A DNA stretch of 64,000 nt, taken from NCBI RefSeq assembly GCF_036711975.1, contig NC_091972.1:9863001-9927000 (forward strand). The letters run 5' to 3'. The notes under the pieces are model-generated. The model saw only the letters and a program-made list of their open reading frames with translations, searched no databases and was not told the DNA's origin. Below are positions 1 to 11,300 of the stretch, in pieces. How positions within the stretch are numbered: position 1 is the first letter of the stretch; every line of letters starts with the position of its first letter. The position numbers were made by a program, and so were the translations under genes. Source of the stretch: Onthophagus taurus. Lineage: Eukaryota; Arthropoda; Insecta; Coleoptera; Scarabaeidae.

Positions 1-2573
1 AAATACAATAAATGAGACTTTTTGCGTAACGAAATTGAAGGATAATCTCAAGTTCTTGGTCTTCATCCCGATGTAATTATTTGTTGGGATGAATGTACTA
101 GAGTTCAATTAAGCAGCATGGAGGTTCACTCATAGTAAATTTTTATGATGGAGAGTATTATCAGATCATTGTGCGATTCTGACCCTTCCCTGTATTATAT
201 AGGTTTCTACACTATTCTGCTAACATTTTTCCCATAATCATTTTATAATCATGTAATTATTGTTAAGTGTATTGTATATTCCAATACATATACTTCTATA
301 ATTAATATTCTAATAAAATGTGATAAGAATAATACTGTGTATAATGTTAGTTGATTCAATATGTTTGCCTAAAAGTAATTAATCAGGTGATATTTTACTC
401 ATCTTGGATGACAACAGCAATGACTTATGGATGACAACTTTTATGCATTAATACTAAACTCTCAGTGTAAGACCCAGTGTATTTTGATTCTTAGAATTTC
501 TTTCAGCACTCAAAAACTGCTACCAAGTATATTTATTAATAAGAGAAGGCGAATTGAAATATTCAGGTCGCCTGTTTGTTGTTGTTTTAGAGTTAGCCTA
601 TATTTTTCACAACAAACGCATTACAAACAAAAAAAACTATACTTCTACCGACCATCTATTTTAGATACCTTTTTTCTATTTTTGCCTCTTCTCATGAGCC
701 TTTTTCTGTGCCACGGCACTGTTCATGCACATATGGCGACAGAGATTCAGATATTTTACTCCAATAAATTAGTGCAATATCTATGAAGACTGTAAGATTC
801 ACAACAACTCGAATATATGTTACAAGCGTCTGAGCTGTGCTCCCAATCTTCTTGACGTCTGACTCAGTGATTTTATTAAAGGTATACTACTGCGTTGAAT
901 CTATATCTGTATCTCTTCTTTAAGTCTTTTTATATCAATTATTCCAGATCATGAATCTCCTTCAAGCTCTGTCGATTTCTTCGTTTTTAATGTGTTGTAA
1001 TTTCGATTAGGAGCTGCAATAGTAAATGAGTATCAGGAAAGAAGAGGTGGAATAGAATCTATTCTGTAATTTGTATCTTTCAATCAAGTAAACTAATTCA
1101 AACTGAACACTAAGAGTGCGCTTTGAAAAAGATTTGGAACAGATCTTACCAATCATTTAGCAGATCTTGAGCATCATATCAGTCGTTCATACTTTCACAT
1201 AATCCTTTTTTCTCATTGCGTTTAATTTAATGTGTATCTTAACATGTAATATTCTGTTGTCAATACCGAAAAAATTTGACACACCTTCATCTCAAACTTC
1301 TCATTCAGGTATTTTTACCTCTCCTTTTAATCTGAAAGTTGAGAACTGTCGACTATAATTCCTGTAAGATTAGTGAGTTTCGAAGGCTCTCCAGATACTA
1401 GGATTTGTTATATGTTCAATTATAATAATATAATATATAATATATATAATAATATAATATATGTTCGATTTGCCATTGTATAAGATTGTAATATGCACAG
1501 TAATAGCAAAGATTTTTTTATCAAAGAAAATATGGTTGATAAAAAAAATACATTTATGTAATATTATTTTATAACAAACTCATTTTGAGGTGAAATTAAA
1601 AAATAAAAATATTTCTTACCCACACTCCTTAACGACGTATTTTATCTTTCAATTCATCGAAGTTGTTTCGTTGGAAACTAATAATACAGAAGATAATAAT
1701 TATATTATTAAGAAGCGAATTGATTTGCGTGACCACAATTGATTTAATACATGGTGATGAAACGACAAAAATAGACTTTACAGTATTTTCTAAGTCATAA
1801 AGACTTAGGAAATTCTGTGATACAAAATACAAATCAAAACCAATTATAAAAAATAATCCATTTAAATAACTTTTTAAAATTAATAGTGATGAAGTAATAG
1901 TAGTAATAAATAGGTAATGTGATAATAAAAATAAGGATATTGGAGAATTTTAATAACTTGAAGATCTGTGGGATACCTGCGAATAAATTTACATAAAAAC
2001 AGACAGAACAATCATTAACGTAATTTAATCGTATTGCGAATACATGTAGTAGCAAATGAAATTACAAATTAACTGTTATACAAATTACACTGCACAGTAA
2101 ACTAACGGAAAAAAAATTATTGTAGTACTTTAAACGCTAAATCGTTAAATTTAATAGGTAGTAGTGGATCATATACATTATTTAAGAGATTTTTATTATT
2201 TTTTTTTAATAAAAAAAGCACATTATCTCTGTCAATTTTTACCTGGTCGTTACACTTACATACTCGTACATGAGAGATGCGACAATAAGAAAAAATGTAC
2301 AACACTGTATAAATTAATATAATAGTAGTAAACAGTTTTTTTTCTATTTTTTTTTTTTGGTTTGTGTACCAAAAAAAAAACAAAATGTAATAAAAGACCT
2401 TACCAAGTTAGAAGTGTGTTCCGTTGATCTGTCATTCCATTAAACGCCAGAGCTAAGACGAAATTCCTATTGCTAATAATTATTTAATAATAATAAAACG
2501 AGTGACGAGTATAAATGACAATTGATAATAGGGTGTGTAACAAGGGTTTTTAATGGGATATATTATATTGACG
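1..2573. other. AT-rich intergenic stretch, no gene recognised
   Basis: No open frame here resembles a known protein or has convincing splice sites. The longest, about 119 codons on the plus strand near 427-786, has a composition typical of random AT-rich DNA. A low-complexity TA-rich patch lies near 1420-1460 and poly-T runs near 2340-2360. The right edge is set by a reverse-strand AATAAA (plus-strand tttatt at 2574-2579), which could serve the minus-strand Psi gene. Confidence 0.5.
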
Positions 2574-2579
2574 TTTATT
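2574..2579 (-). promoter_or_regulatory. Putative poly(A) signal of Psi
   Basis: The minus strand reads AATAAA, about 540 nt after the Psi stop codon and about 115 nt after the stop of the candidate alternative exon. Assigned by position only. Confidence 0.35.
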
Positions 2580-2691
2580 CAACTCGACTCGCCTCTATTT
2601 AAAAATATACAACGTAGCAAAAAAAATACTGGAGACGCCGCCCGGTTCCAAAATAAAAATTAATAAAAAAAAATAATAAGAAAAGACATCG

Positions 2692-2891
2692 TTAAAACAA
2701 AACCTTACTCTCTAATAAAAACTTTAACCTATCCATATTATCTACGGTGTATTTTTGCCGGAGAAGAATCAATGAATAAATATAGCACACGGGTGGATCG
2801 CCTCTGGCCACGGGAACAAACGCAGCCTGCCACATATGTTTATGCATAATCTGTAAACGATACAAAGCTGAATCTTGCTGGGTCGCAGCGC
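2692..2891 (-). CDS. Candidate alternative terminal exon of Psi
   Basis: On the minus strand a good acceptor (TTCCTTTCAG, ending at 2892) is followed by an open frame that stops at 2692. Constitutive exon 9 of Psi ends in phase 1, and joining it here keeps frame: ...GYQAP is followed by GAATQQDSALYRLQ and about 66 residues in all. The resulting tail replaces the short Gly/Ser/Gln tail of the standard last exon (3121-3194). I do not recognise the peptide. It may simply be an open stretch in the 3' UTR; only the acceptor, the phase match and the open length support it. Confidence 0.3.
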
Positions 2892-2915
2892 CTGAAAGGA
2901 ACTCATTTATCATTG

Positions 2916-2941
2916 AGTGATAGCTACCATTCGCTATCACT
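2916..2941 (-). other. Perfect 9-bp hairpin upstream of the candidate Psi alternative acceptor
   Basis: The arms agtgatagc (2916-2924) and gctatcact (2933-2941) are perfect reverse complements around an 8-nt loop. In the Psi transcript the hairpin lies about 23-49 nt before the acceptor at 2892, where a branch point would be expected. If the standard last exon is used, it lies in the 3' UTR. Confidence 0.55.
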
Positions 2942-3120
2942 TAACGACCAAAAAAGAAAAAACAACCGACAAAATTTCATTTCAGAAATGTTTTTTGTAT
3001 TTTTCCTTTCATAAAATAATATACCTTAACCACTTAACCAAAATTGAATTTAATAATCACTTACCGTTGATGATATAATCATTAGTGGTGATGATGAAGA
3101 TTCGAGCCTGTCTTTTTTTT

Positions 3121-6100
3121 TTAGTTGTCTTGATTACCCGATTGAGAACCTCCACTGTATCCATAGCCCGAAAATCCTCCATATTGATTTTGAGCTAAAA
3201 AAAAAAGTTTAATATTTAAAAATCAATCTCAAAGTACTAAAGGATGATATGCAAATGTGACAAAATTTGGTCGTTATTATCAAATGTAATTTTAAGTTTT
3301 TTTATGAACAAAATTTTTTTTACCTGGTGCTTGATAACCTCCTTGATAAGGCTGGTAACCACTGTTCCCGCCATTTCCTTGCCCAGGCATTGCTGCAGCT
3401 ACCGGTGCTGCTTGGCCACCAGGTTGACCTTGCTAAACATCATTATTAAATCAAATAAATTAACTTTCATTTCTATAATCACTTATTATTTCACCTTTGC
3501 TTTCATTTGAGCTTCAATAGCTTCAGCCTCTTTCAATTTTCCCATACTTCGATAATACTCCGCCCATTGAGCGCTGTAATCAGGTTGAGCTCCATTTGCA
3601 GGGGTTTGTGATTGCTGTTGCTGCTGCTGTTGTTGTTGAATTGGATTAGGCGCGTTTTGAGGAGCTACAGTGGGTGCTATTGACATGTTTTGACCACCCA
3701 TTGTTTTATTTTTTGCCTACAAAAATTAATCAATAAAATATGATGATATAAAATTTTTTTTGCTTTAATATAAAATAATTACTTGTTGTTCAATCATTTC
3801 TGCTTCTCTAACCATCCCCAAAGATCGATAATACTCTGCCCATTGTAATGAATAATCAGGTTGGGAACCAGAATTTTGGCCACCCATACCGGGTACATTT
3901 GTATTGCCATTTTGATTATTACCCCCTTCTGGACCTTGTGGAGCTGGATTATTACCCCACTGTTGTTGATAACCCTGAGAACCCCATCCTTGTGGATTGT
4001 AACCTTGTGGAGCCATCCCTGGATATGCCTTAAAAATTTGAGTTATAAAAAGTTTAATTCAAAAACTGTTTACTTACTGTTGGAAGATTATTTGAACCAC
4101 CCATACCAAGTGTAATATAATTAATTTGCATTTGTACTTTATCGTTAATGATGCGCTTGGCAGTTTCGATTTGTTCAGGATCGCCGCGTATGGTAAATGT
4201 CTTTTCCGATGAGTTTTGGTTGTTTTGAGATCGCCTATCTAGTTCGCAATGAGCTCCAGATTGTTGATTTATGTGCTTAATTGTTTCTCCCCCTCTACCA
4301 ATTATAACGCCACATTTCGAACTGGGAACTGTAAACGTGACTTCTTGTGCTGGCTGTTGTTGTCTTCTATCATCCCAACCATTACCACCACCATAATCTT
4401 GATTATTATTTCGATTATTTTGTCTATTATCATAACGTTCGCGACCTCCTCTACCTGACCCTGATCCTCTTCCACCTCCACCGCCATTACCATCAGTATC
4501 TCTCCTATGAACACTATCGATTAATTCTTCTATTCTTTGTCTAGCTTGATCTACTTGTTGTGGTTTTCCAGATAAATAACACCTTCTTTCGCCTGGTCCT
4601 TCTTCTCGTGCTTGTTGAAATTGTACCTTGGCTCCAGTTTCTTGTTGAATTTTTTTAATCATATCACCTCCTTTTCCAATAACAACACCCACAGCTGCTC
4701 TAGGTACCAAAACCTGTTTTTTTTTTTACATTTTTATGAATAAAATTGGTTAAATTTAAAAGATATTTTTACCTCTGCTTCACTATTTCCTCCATATTGA
4801 TCATATTGTCTATCTTCCATACCACCCCCTCTATTCATTCCACCATTACCCCCGCCACCACCACCACCACCCCGTCTATTGTAAGCTTGCATCTCTTTTT
4901 CTGCTATTAAATCATAAACTAATTGTTTCGCATATTCAACTTTTGCGGGATCGCCACTGATTCTTAAAGGTTTTTCTTGTTCTTGATTTGGACCATCTTG
5001 TATAACAACCATTTTCGCCCCGCTTTTCTCTTGGAGTTGTTTGATAGTTTCACCACCTTTTCCAATGATTAATCCTACTTTAGGTCCAGGTACCATTATT
5101 TCCACAAAGTTTCTTCCACCGCCTCCACCTCCTCCACCACCCATTTGTTGATTATTCATATTACCTACAATAAAAAAAGAAACGTAAAAGTAATTATTAT
5201 GCAGGGTTCTATAATTATTAATAAAAATTCAGGTAGTCATGTTTTATTCTTATTCTGAACAGCAATTTTTTAATAAAGAAACTTTAATGTTTTAGTTGGG
5301 TAGCAAATGCATGCTCTGTTTAAAAAGTTGGTTTAAATATCTAATTTATGATGAGCTAAATTCTCGAGCTCAACATAATTTCACCATCTCATCTTTTGAT
5401 TATAAAATCTATTCGTAAAGTATATGGTTGCCTTCATTTGTAACCATAACATGGTGTCGCCTAGGCTGTTGGAAAATACCTAAAACTACTGGTTTTAATA
5501 ACAAAACATGTTTGCATAATGAGTAAAAAATAATATCATTAATCAAAACAAAGCTGTGAAAATATTATTAATAAAGTCTAAGTAAGGTTTTATGAAAGAT
5601 TAAGTCAGTGGCCAAGAACAACGTCAGTCTCATCTGAAGATTGAGAAGGTTAAAAGGTTAATGGTAAGGTTAGTGAAAGTATGCCTCAGGATTATAGGAT
5701 TACTTTAAAGTAGAGAACTAACACGAGAATTGTGAAACACGAATTTAGGAGGAATATATTCATACTTCAAAAACCCAGCAAGCTACGACAACGAAATCTA
5801 AGACTCTAAGAAGTTTTTGGTCATATTCCTTAACCGGAAGTGGTAGTTTATTTGATCACCATCCGTCATTTTTTAAATAAACTGACGTTTTAAATAAGAT
5901 AAATGCGTGAAAATTTGTATAAGCCTTTATAATTATGAAGTGGTCAATTTTCTTCATTTAGGAAACTCATATTCAAACCTGCTGTGATTGAAGAAGACTG
6001 GTTTGTGCAAGAAAATCATTCTAATCATAGGCCTCCCAAATATTACAAAGTGGTGTATTGTGAAAGGTACAGGTCTTTTCCATGCAAGGATGCTTTTAAC

Positions 6101-7450
6101 AAGAAAGTTTAACATCTCTTTTCAATGGTCATGCAGTGACGCCTCACCAGCATCACACCACCAAAAGACTAAGGGGCAACCCTATACTTTACACATTGTT
6201 TATCAAATTACCATAAATATCACCTCATCCAGCTATTGAATCTCATTAAGTTATCAAATTATTTTGTTCATTTATATACTCTTGAGAAGGATCTAATTTA
6301 AATAAGAAATATAATTAATTTTGTGTTCAAAATGATGAATAGAACATGATTACTTAAAATATTAATTGTAATAATAAGACATGTAAGCCTGTATGTTTTA
6401 ATAACATTAAAATAAATTAAATGAAAATTTATACAATGTTCAGGATTTTAAGGGGGCACAAGGAAGATTTGGGAAGTAATAAACGCGATTATTTTCAAAG
6501 AAAAATATACCTTGGAAGTTATTATGACCAAGACCTGAACCCAAATCAAGACCGCCCAAACCTTCAGAGCGACCGCGTTGTTGAACAATGTTCATAATGA
6601 GCTCTTTAGCTCGGACGATGGCGTCCCAGGTGCCTGATAAAGAACAAATCCTTTCAGGCATCCCCTGGGAATCAGGAGCCATCTGGATTTTACATCCAGA
6701 CTCTGCCTGTAACCTTGTAATTTGTTCCCCTCCACGACCAATAACTGTAAATATTTTAATGTTTATTTTAATCTTAAAAATCCCCAAAAAAGTCTCTATT
6801 TTTTAACTACCTCAAATTTTTTTTTTATAAGAGAATACGAAACAAAAATGGAAATAAGTAGAAAATAACTTACTTAATCCCACCATTTTATCAGGTACTT
6901 TAATGTCTTCATTTTTTGGGGGACCTCCACCTCCCATAGGTGGTGGACCTCCCATACCACCACTTGATCCTCCCGAAGCATTCATTGGACCTCCTTGATT
7001 TGGACGACCACCAGGACCATTATTACCACCTTGAACACCTAACCCTGGACCTGCCACCTTTTTAGGATCAGGTTCTGTAAAAATGAATAATTATTAACTC
7101 ACGAACTCCAACAACAAAGCTAAAATAATTCACATCACGTCTTTGTGTATCTATTTTATGAATTATTAAAGAAGTAAACATACCTGCAATATCTTCTAAT
7201 GGTCTTTTCTGCCGGCCATCACCCCCCGCGGACGGGTTGATTTTAGCGGCTATCTAAAATAAAACGATAAAGGGGGGTCGGTCTTCGTAAACGGGTTTCT
7301 TTTGGGAGGGAAGATGCAAAAAAGTTTTTTGTGGGAAATTCAATTTCTGTTTCTTACCTGCTTTGCACGTTGCAGGGCGGCGGCGAATGCGGTCGATTGA
7401 TTGAAATTCTGTTGCGGCGGTGGTGCTACAGCCGAATAATCGCTCATCAT
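3121..7450 (-). CDS. Psi: P-element somatic inhibitor / FUBP-like KH-domain protein
   Basis: Single-stranded nucleic-acid binding protein of the FUBP/KSRP family; in flies Psi is a nuclear splicing repressor that contacts U1 snRNP and also a transcription cofactor. Ten coding exons on the minus strand: 7358-7450, 7184-7253, 6874-7074, 6511-6744, 4773-5164, 4078-4713, 3783-4028, 3495-3716, 3324-3432, 3121-3194 (2277 nt, 758 aa). The start MMSDYSAVAPPP and a KRPLED motif in exon 2 match the FUBP N terminus. Four KH domains, about residues 112-185, 217-287, 331-402 and 454-525, each keep a GXXG loop (GRGG, GKGG, GKGG, GRGG). Glycine- and asparagine-rich linkers separate them. Two Psi-type A/B motifs (QWAEYYRS), near residues 605-624 and 672-698, flank a poly-Q run; the family uses these to bind U1-70K. 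All joins keep frame. A possible alternative last exon lies at 2692-2891. Confidence 0.95.
5165..6510 (-). other. Psi intron 4, no second gene seen
   Basis: A 1.35-kb intron between the KH1 and KH2 exons. No complete gene is visible. Near 5985-6090 the plus strand has a short coding-like stretch (PKYYKVVYCERYRSF) that soon breaks up; I could not assign it and it may be an old element fragment. Confidence 0.5.
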
Positions 7451-8343
7451 TCAACGGAAAACCTCAAAATCGCGACACATAAAAATCTGTTATGGCTACA
7501 CACATACACAGGAGCGTTGTCACTAGATTCTAGTGACATTTTTTTTCTATCATGGCTACCATTTTGAGTACTTTCAATCGTACCAACGTAAATTTTTTTT
7601 GTATTTGATTATTTTTGTGTTAAATAAAACATTAATATTTATTTGTAGATATACTTTATTTAAACACCCTTCACTCATAATTAGTTAGCGGTCAGCATTT
7701 TAAATCATTTTTGTTTGTACAATGCAATAAAAATTAATTCTAGATTAGTAAAATACTTACTGTTATTAGCTGCAAAAGAAATCTGTTTAAAAATCTTAAC
7801 TGTACTAATAAATAAGTAAAAGATTTCAATATAATGGTTATATTAGAACTTATTTCACGTTGTAATGTTGGGATATACAACAAATAAATCTTATACAAAA
7901 AGAACGGAAAATAAACATGTAATGCTGAGACATGTATATAATTTTTAGTATGTTGCTGTAAGCGAAGAAATCACCTTAACAAAAACTTAAATAAATATGA
8001 TACAAAAAAAGTGATTATTAATTATTAAATTTGGGTTAGGCAGTAACGCATTTTACCTTATACGAATAACATTAGGTGAACGAATTAAAAAATAAAGGGG
8101 ACAAATTGCTAATATTATTATTACCATTACTATAGAGTGTATATATGCACATAAATTTACACCAACCTTAAACCAACTAAGTAGTGCTTTTCATGTATCA
8201 TTCAATTTGAATATATTAAAGATTCTTACCTATAATCTAAAAAATCTTAAAAATAAAATGAATACATCTTCCTATATTTAAAGCAAAAAAGATAAAAACA
8301 AGCTGATATTAAAAAGAAAGCTTCAACTCCAAAAATCCCTTGT
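7451..8343. other. Psi promoter side and coracle 3' UTR
   Basis: The Psi start (7450) and the coracle stop (8344) lie head-to-tail on the minus strand, about 0.9 kb apart. Reverse-strand AATAAA motifs near 7635-7665 suit the coracle transcript end. No further gene is seen. Confidence 0.5.
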
Positions 8344-11300
8344 TTAATGAGTACCAGGTTGTTGTTGAATCTCTATTTTTTCAACCGTCATATCTGGATT
8401 CATCGCAGTCGCTTCTTGAATTGCTTCTGCCAAAGCCCTATCATGATCAATCGGATCACCATCTGATTGAATCGTTATCTTTTGTTCTACTCTCGTTTCA
8501 ACAACACCATCTCTTTCAGTTTTGTACTAAAATGAAATTATTAAAAAAAAAATTGGATTAAAAAATTAAAATAAATCATACTGTAATCGTTTCAACTGTT
8601 CTTGTTTTTGAACTGATGGTCTGCGAGCTGATTATTTCTCCTGTTGCTGAATAATTTCCATCATCAGAAGTGAGATGAACCTTTCGAGCTTCCGTTGCTA
8701 CAACTGGTACAGAGGATGTTGTTGATCTGACTATTGTTGGATCTCCACCATATACAACACTTTCAGTTGGAACGATTCCACCGGGAATTTCAGCCTAAAA
8801 ATATTTTAGTACAATATTTAAAAAAACACTTCAAGTTAACTCAATAAAGTTAGAAAGAAATGAGAGTTAATGGACAATATATAAAATAGCTGAAAGATAT
8901 TGAAGAAGTTCATCCAAAAGTTTAAATGCTTTTTGTACTTACTTTTGATGAAGACTCCATATTTTCATCATAGTCTGGTGGATCAATTGGAGTACCAGAA
9001 TCATCTGAACTGATAGAGCTAGTGCTGTCGCGTCGGCCCAACTACAAGCCATGCAATGAGTTATAGGGTTAAAAACATGTAGCTGGGTCACATTAAAAGC
9101 AACACATAACAATGAAGATTAAAAAAATCTTTTTTGCAATTTCATAAACAAAAAAATGTAATTTTTATGAATGGGGTCATCACATTACGAATAAATGATT
9201 AAGATAATAATGCTATTTAAATTCAAACGATTAGATTCATCAACATAATCAGATTAGATTAAACAGTGAAATTAAATAAAAATTGGAGTAAAAAATTAAC
9301 CTGTTCTCCGCTAACTACAGTGCTGGTGGTTTTAACTTCTTGGGTAACAGTTCGTTGTTCTTGTCTGGTCGCGCTCGATGTCATCGAATGGGCAATGGTT
9401 TTCTCTTCGAGTTGTTGGGTGCGAGCATTTGTTCCTAAATCTTCATGAGTGGTAGCTGTGCGGGTTGTTACAGCATGTGCTCTAACAAACGGTGACTTAC
9501 CATCGTCCGTTGGCTCAGCCTTAATTTTGTAAACAAAAAATATAAAAAAAAGGGTAACGTTAACTATTTAGGAATAATTATTGCAAATTAAATTGTATAA
9601 AATATTTATTCGAATTTTTAAAACTTGTGATTTAAGTGTTTTTAAAGCGCTATTAATCGAGTATGATTTTGGTGTGTTGTTACTACTTCAAAAATATATA
9701 AATTCAAAAGTCATTTTTTTAATAAATTGTTATGAAAAGCGTTCATTGTTGTTTTTCATGGGAAATAAAGTGGGAAGTGTTTTAAACTAACGGTTTTAAC
9801 CCAACCCAATTTCACGAACCTGAAAGATAAAATAAGGAAGAAAATAAAGAGATTAGCAGACTTTTTTAAAAGCTTTCTCTAAGCCTATTAACTGCGCAAC
9901 GAATTAGCTTTACTTAAGCATCGAGAAGTATAGATAACTTGCGGAGCGGCTGTATCTTGATAATGGTAAGACATAGAAGTATGGGAAAAAAATTGGTGGG
10001 AAGTGGGCAAGAAAATATCTGGAAAATATTTTGAAGTTGGTAATTAGACGCAACTGTCATAAAGAAACAAAATTCTCGCTATCTCGGAAAGTAAGATGAT
10101 GAGCTATAACTTTGACAACATCATTTGGTAACTTGGATAATATCGCATCGCTTTTGCTTTGTGACATTTCGCACATATGTCCATAATAAGGGAGGGCAAT
10201 GCATTTTGAAATATTTACATCTTAATATCTTCTGGACCATTCAACCAAATTGAATATTTTTGGTCTTGTTCAAAAGAGCATTTTATGTTATGTATAGAAA
10301 GCAATCTGCATTAGAAAGCAACAAACATTGTTCGTCATGAATTGATGAATTGTTATGGTAAGTTATATGAAGCGATTTTGAAGAACAGAAAGAAGAATCA
10401 TTAAAAGAGAAAGAAGGACGGTCGAAGGATTAGTGGTTTGGCAAAGGAAGCAATAGATCCACTGTAAATGCAATAAGGAAGTTATAGGGGAAGCAAATAA
10501 ACTAGAAAAATTTAGACAAAGGAAGAAAATCAAAAGTATGTTGGAAAAAATTATGCTGGTACTGCAAAAGAAAGGTATATCTACGAACTTGGTTAACATC
10601 ATCAACGACTACCTAAGTAGAAGATCTTTATAACGATAAAATATACTAGGTAAGTATAGGATTCCCACAAGGTGCTATTTTAGGCCCGCTTTTATGGAAT
10701 GTGTTTTTCGATCAAATATTTGAAGTACAAGAAAACAATAAGTATGTTAAATTGGTCGTATACGCAGACGACTTAGCGGTTGTGATTAATGAATAAAAAA
10801 TCGAGAAATGCTGCAGTTGCATCGCAAGAATATGTAACGCAATTTCCCCAAAGAAGACATTTTTCTCGAGAAGTGTTTTCAAAATTGGCTAAACGATTAC
10901 AGTAAATTGGCAACGTGCAGCCCATTCAGACACTTCTAAGAATTCGTGGTACACATTAGTGCGCAATGCGTTGAGCACCAGAAAAATTTCCGACGACCTG
11001 GCAATTCCGAAAACAATTGTCTACAAGATATTTCAAGAGAATAATAAGCATTCCTACCAGACAGTTTTACATCGGACTTACAGATACCGATTATGATAAC
11101 AAGTTGAACTAATGCTGAACAAATACTATAATAATTTGCATAATATGGATCATTGGTTTGAGCAAAACCCACATTGGATGCAGCAGGTAAAGCATCAAAA
11201 TCGCTGGAGTTTAAAGGTATGGTGCAGAATCGTGGAAGGAAAACACATGGGTTCGTATTTTTTTGACGTAACCCTTAATGGAGAAAAACTTTATGGTAAT

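Noticed and set aside
427-786. 119-codon plus-strand open frame
   Set aside because: No family resemblance, no splice partner, composition expected by chance in AT-rich DNA.
5988-6239. Coding-like plus-strand stretch in a Psi intron
   Set aside because: A few residues look protein-like but no family could be named and the frame decays quickly; only mentioned in the intron entry.
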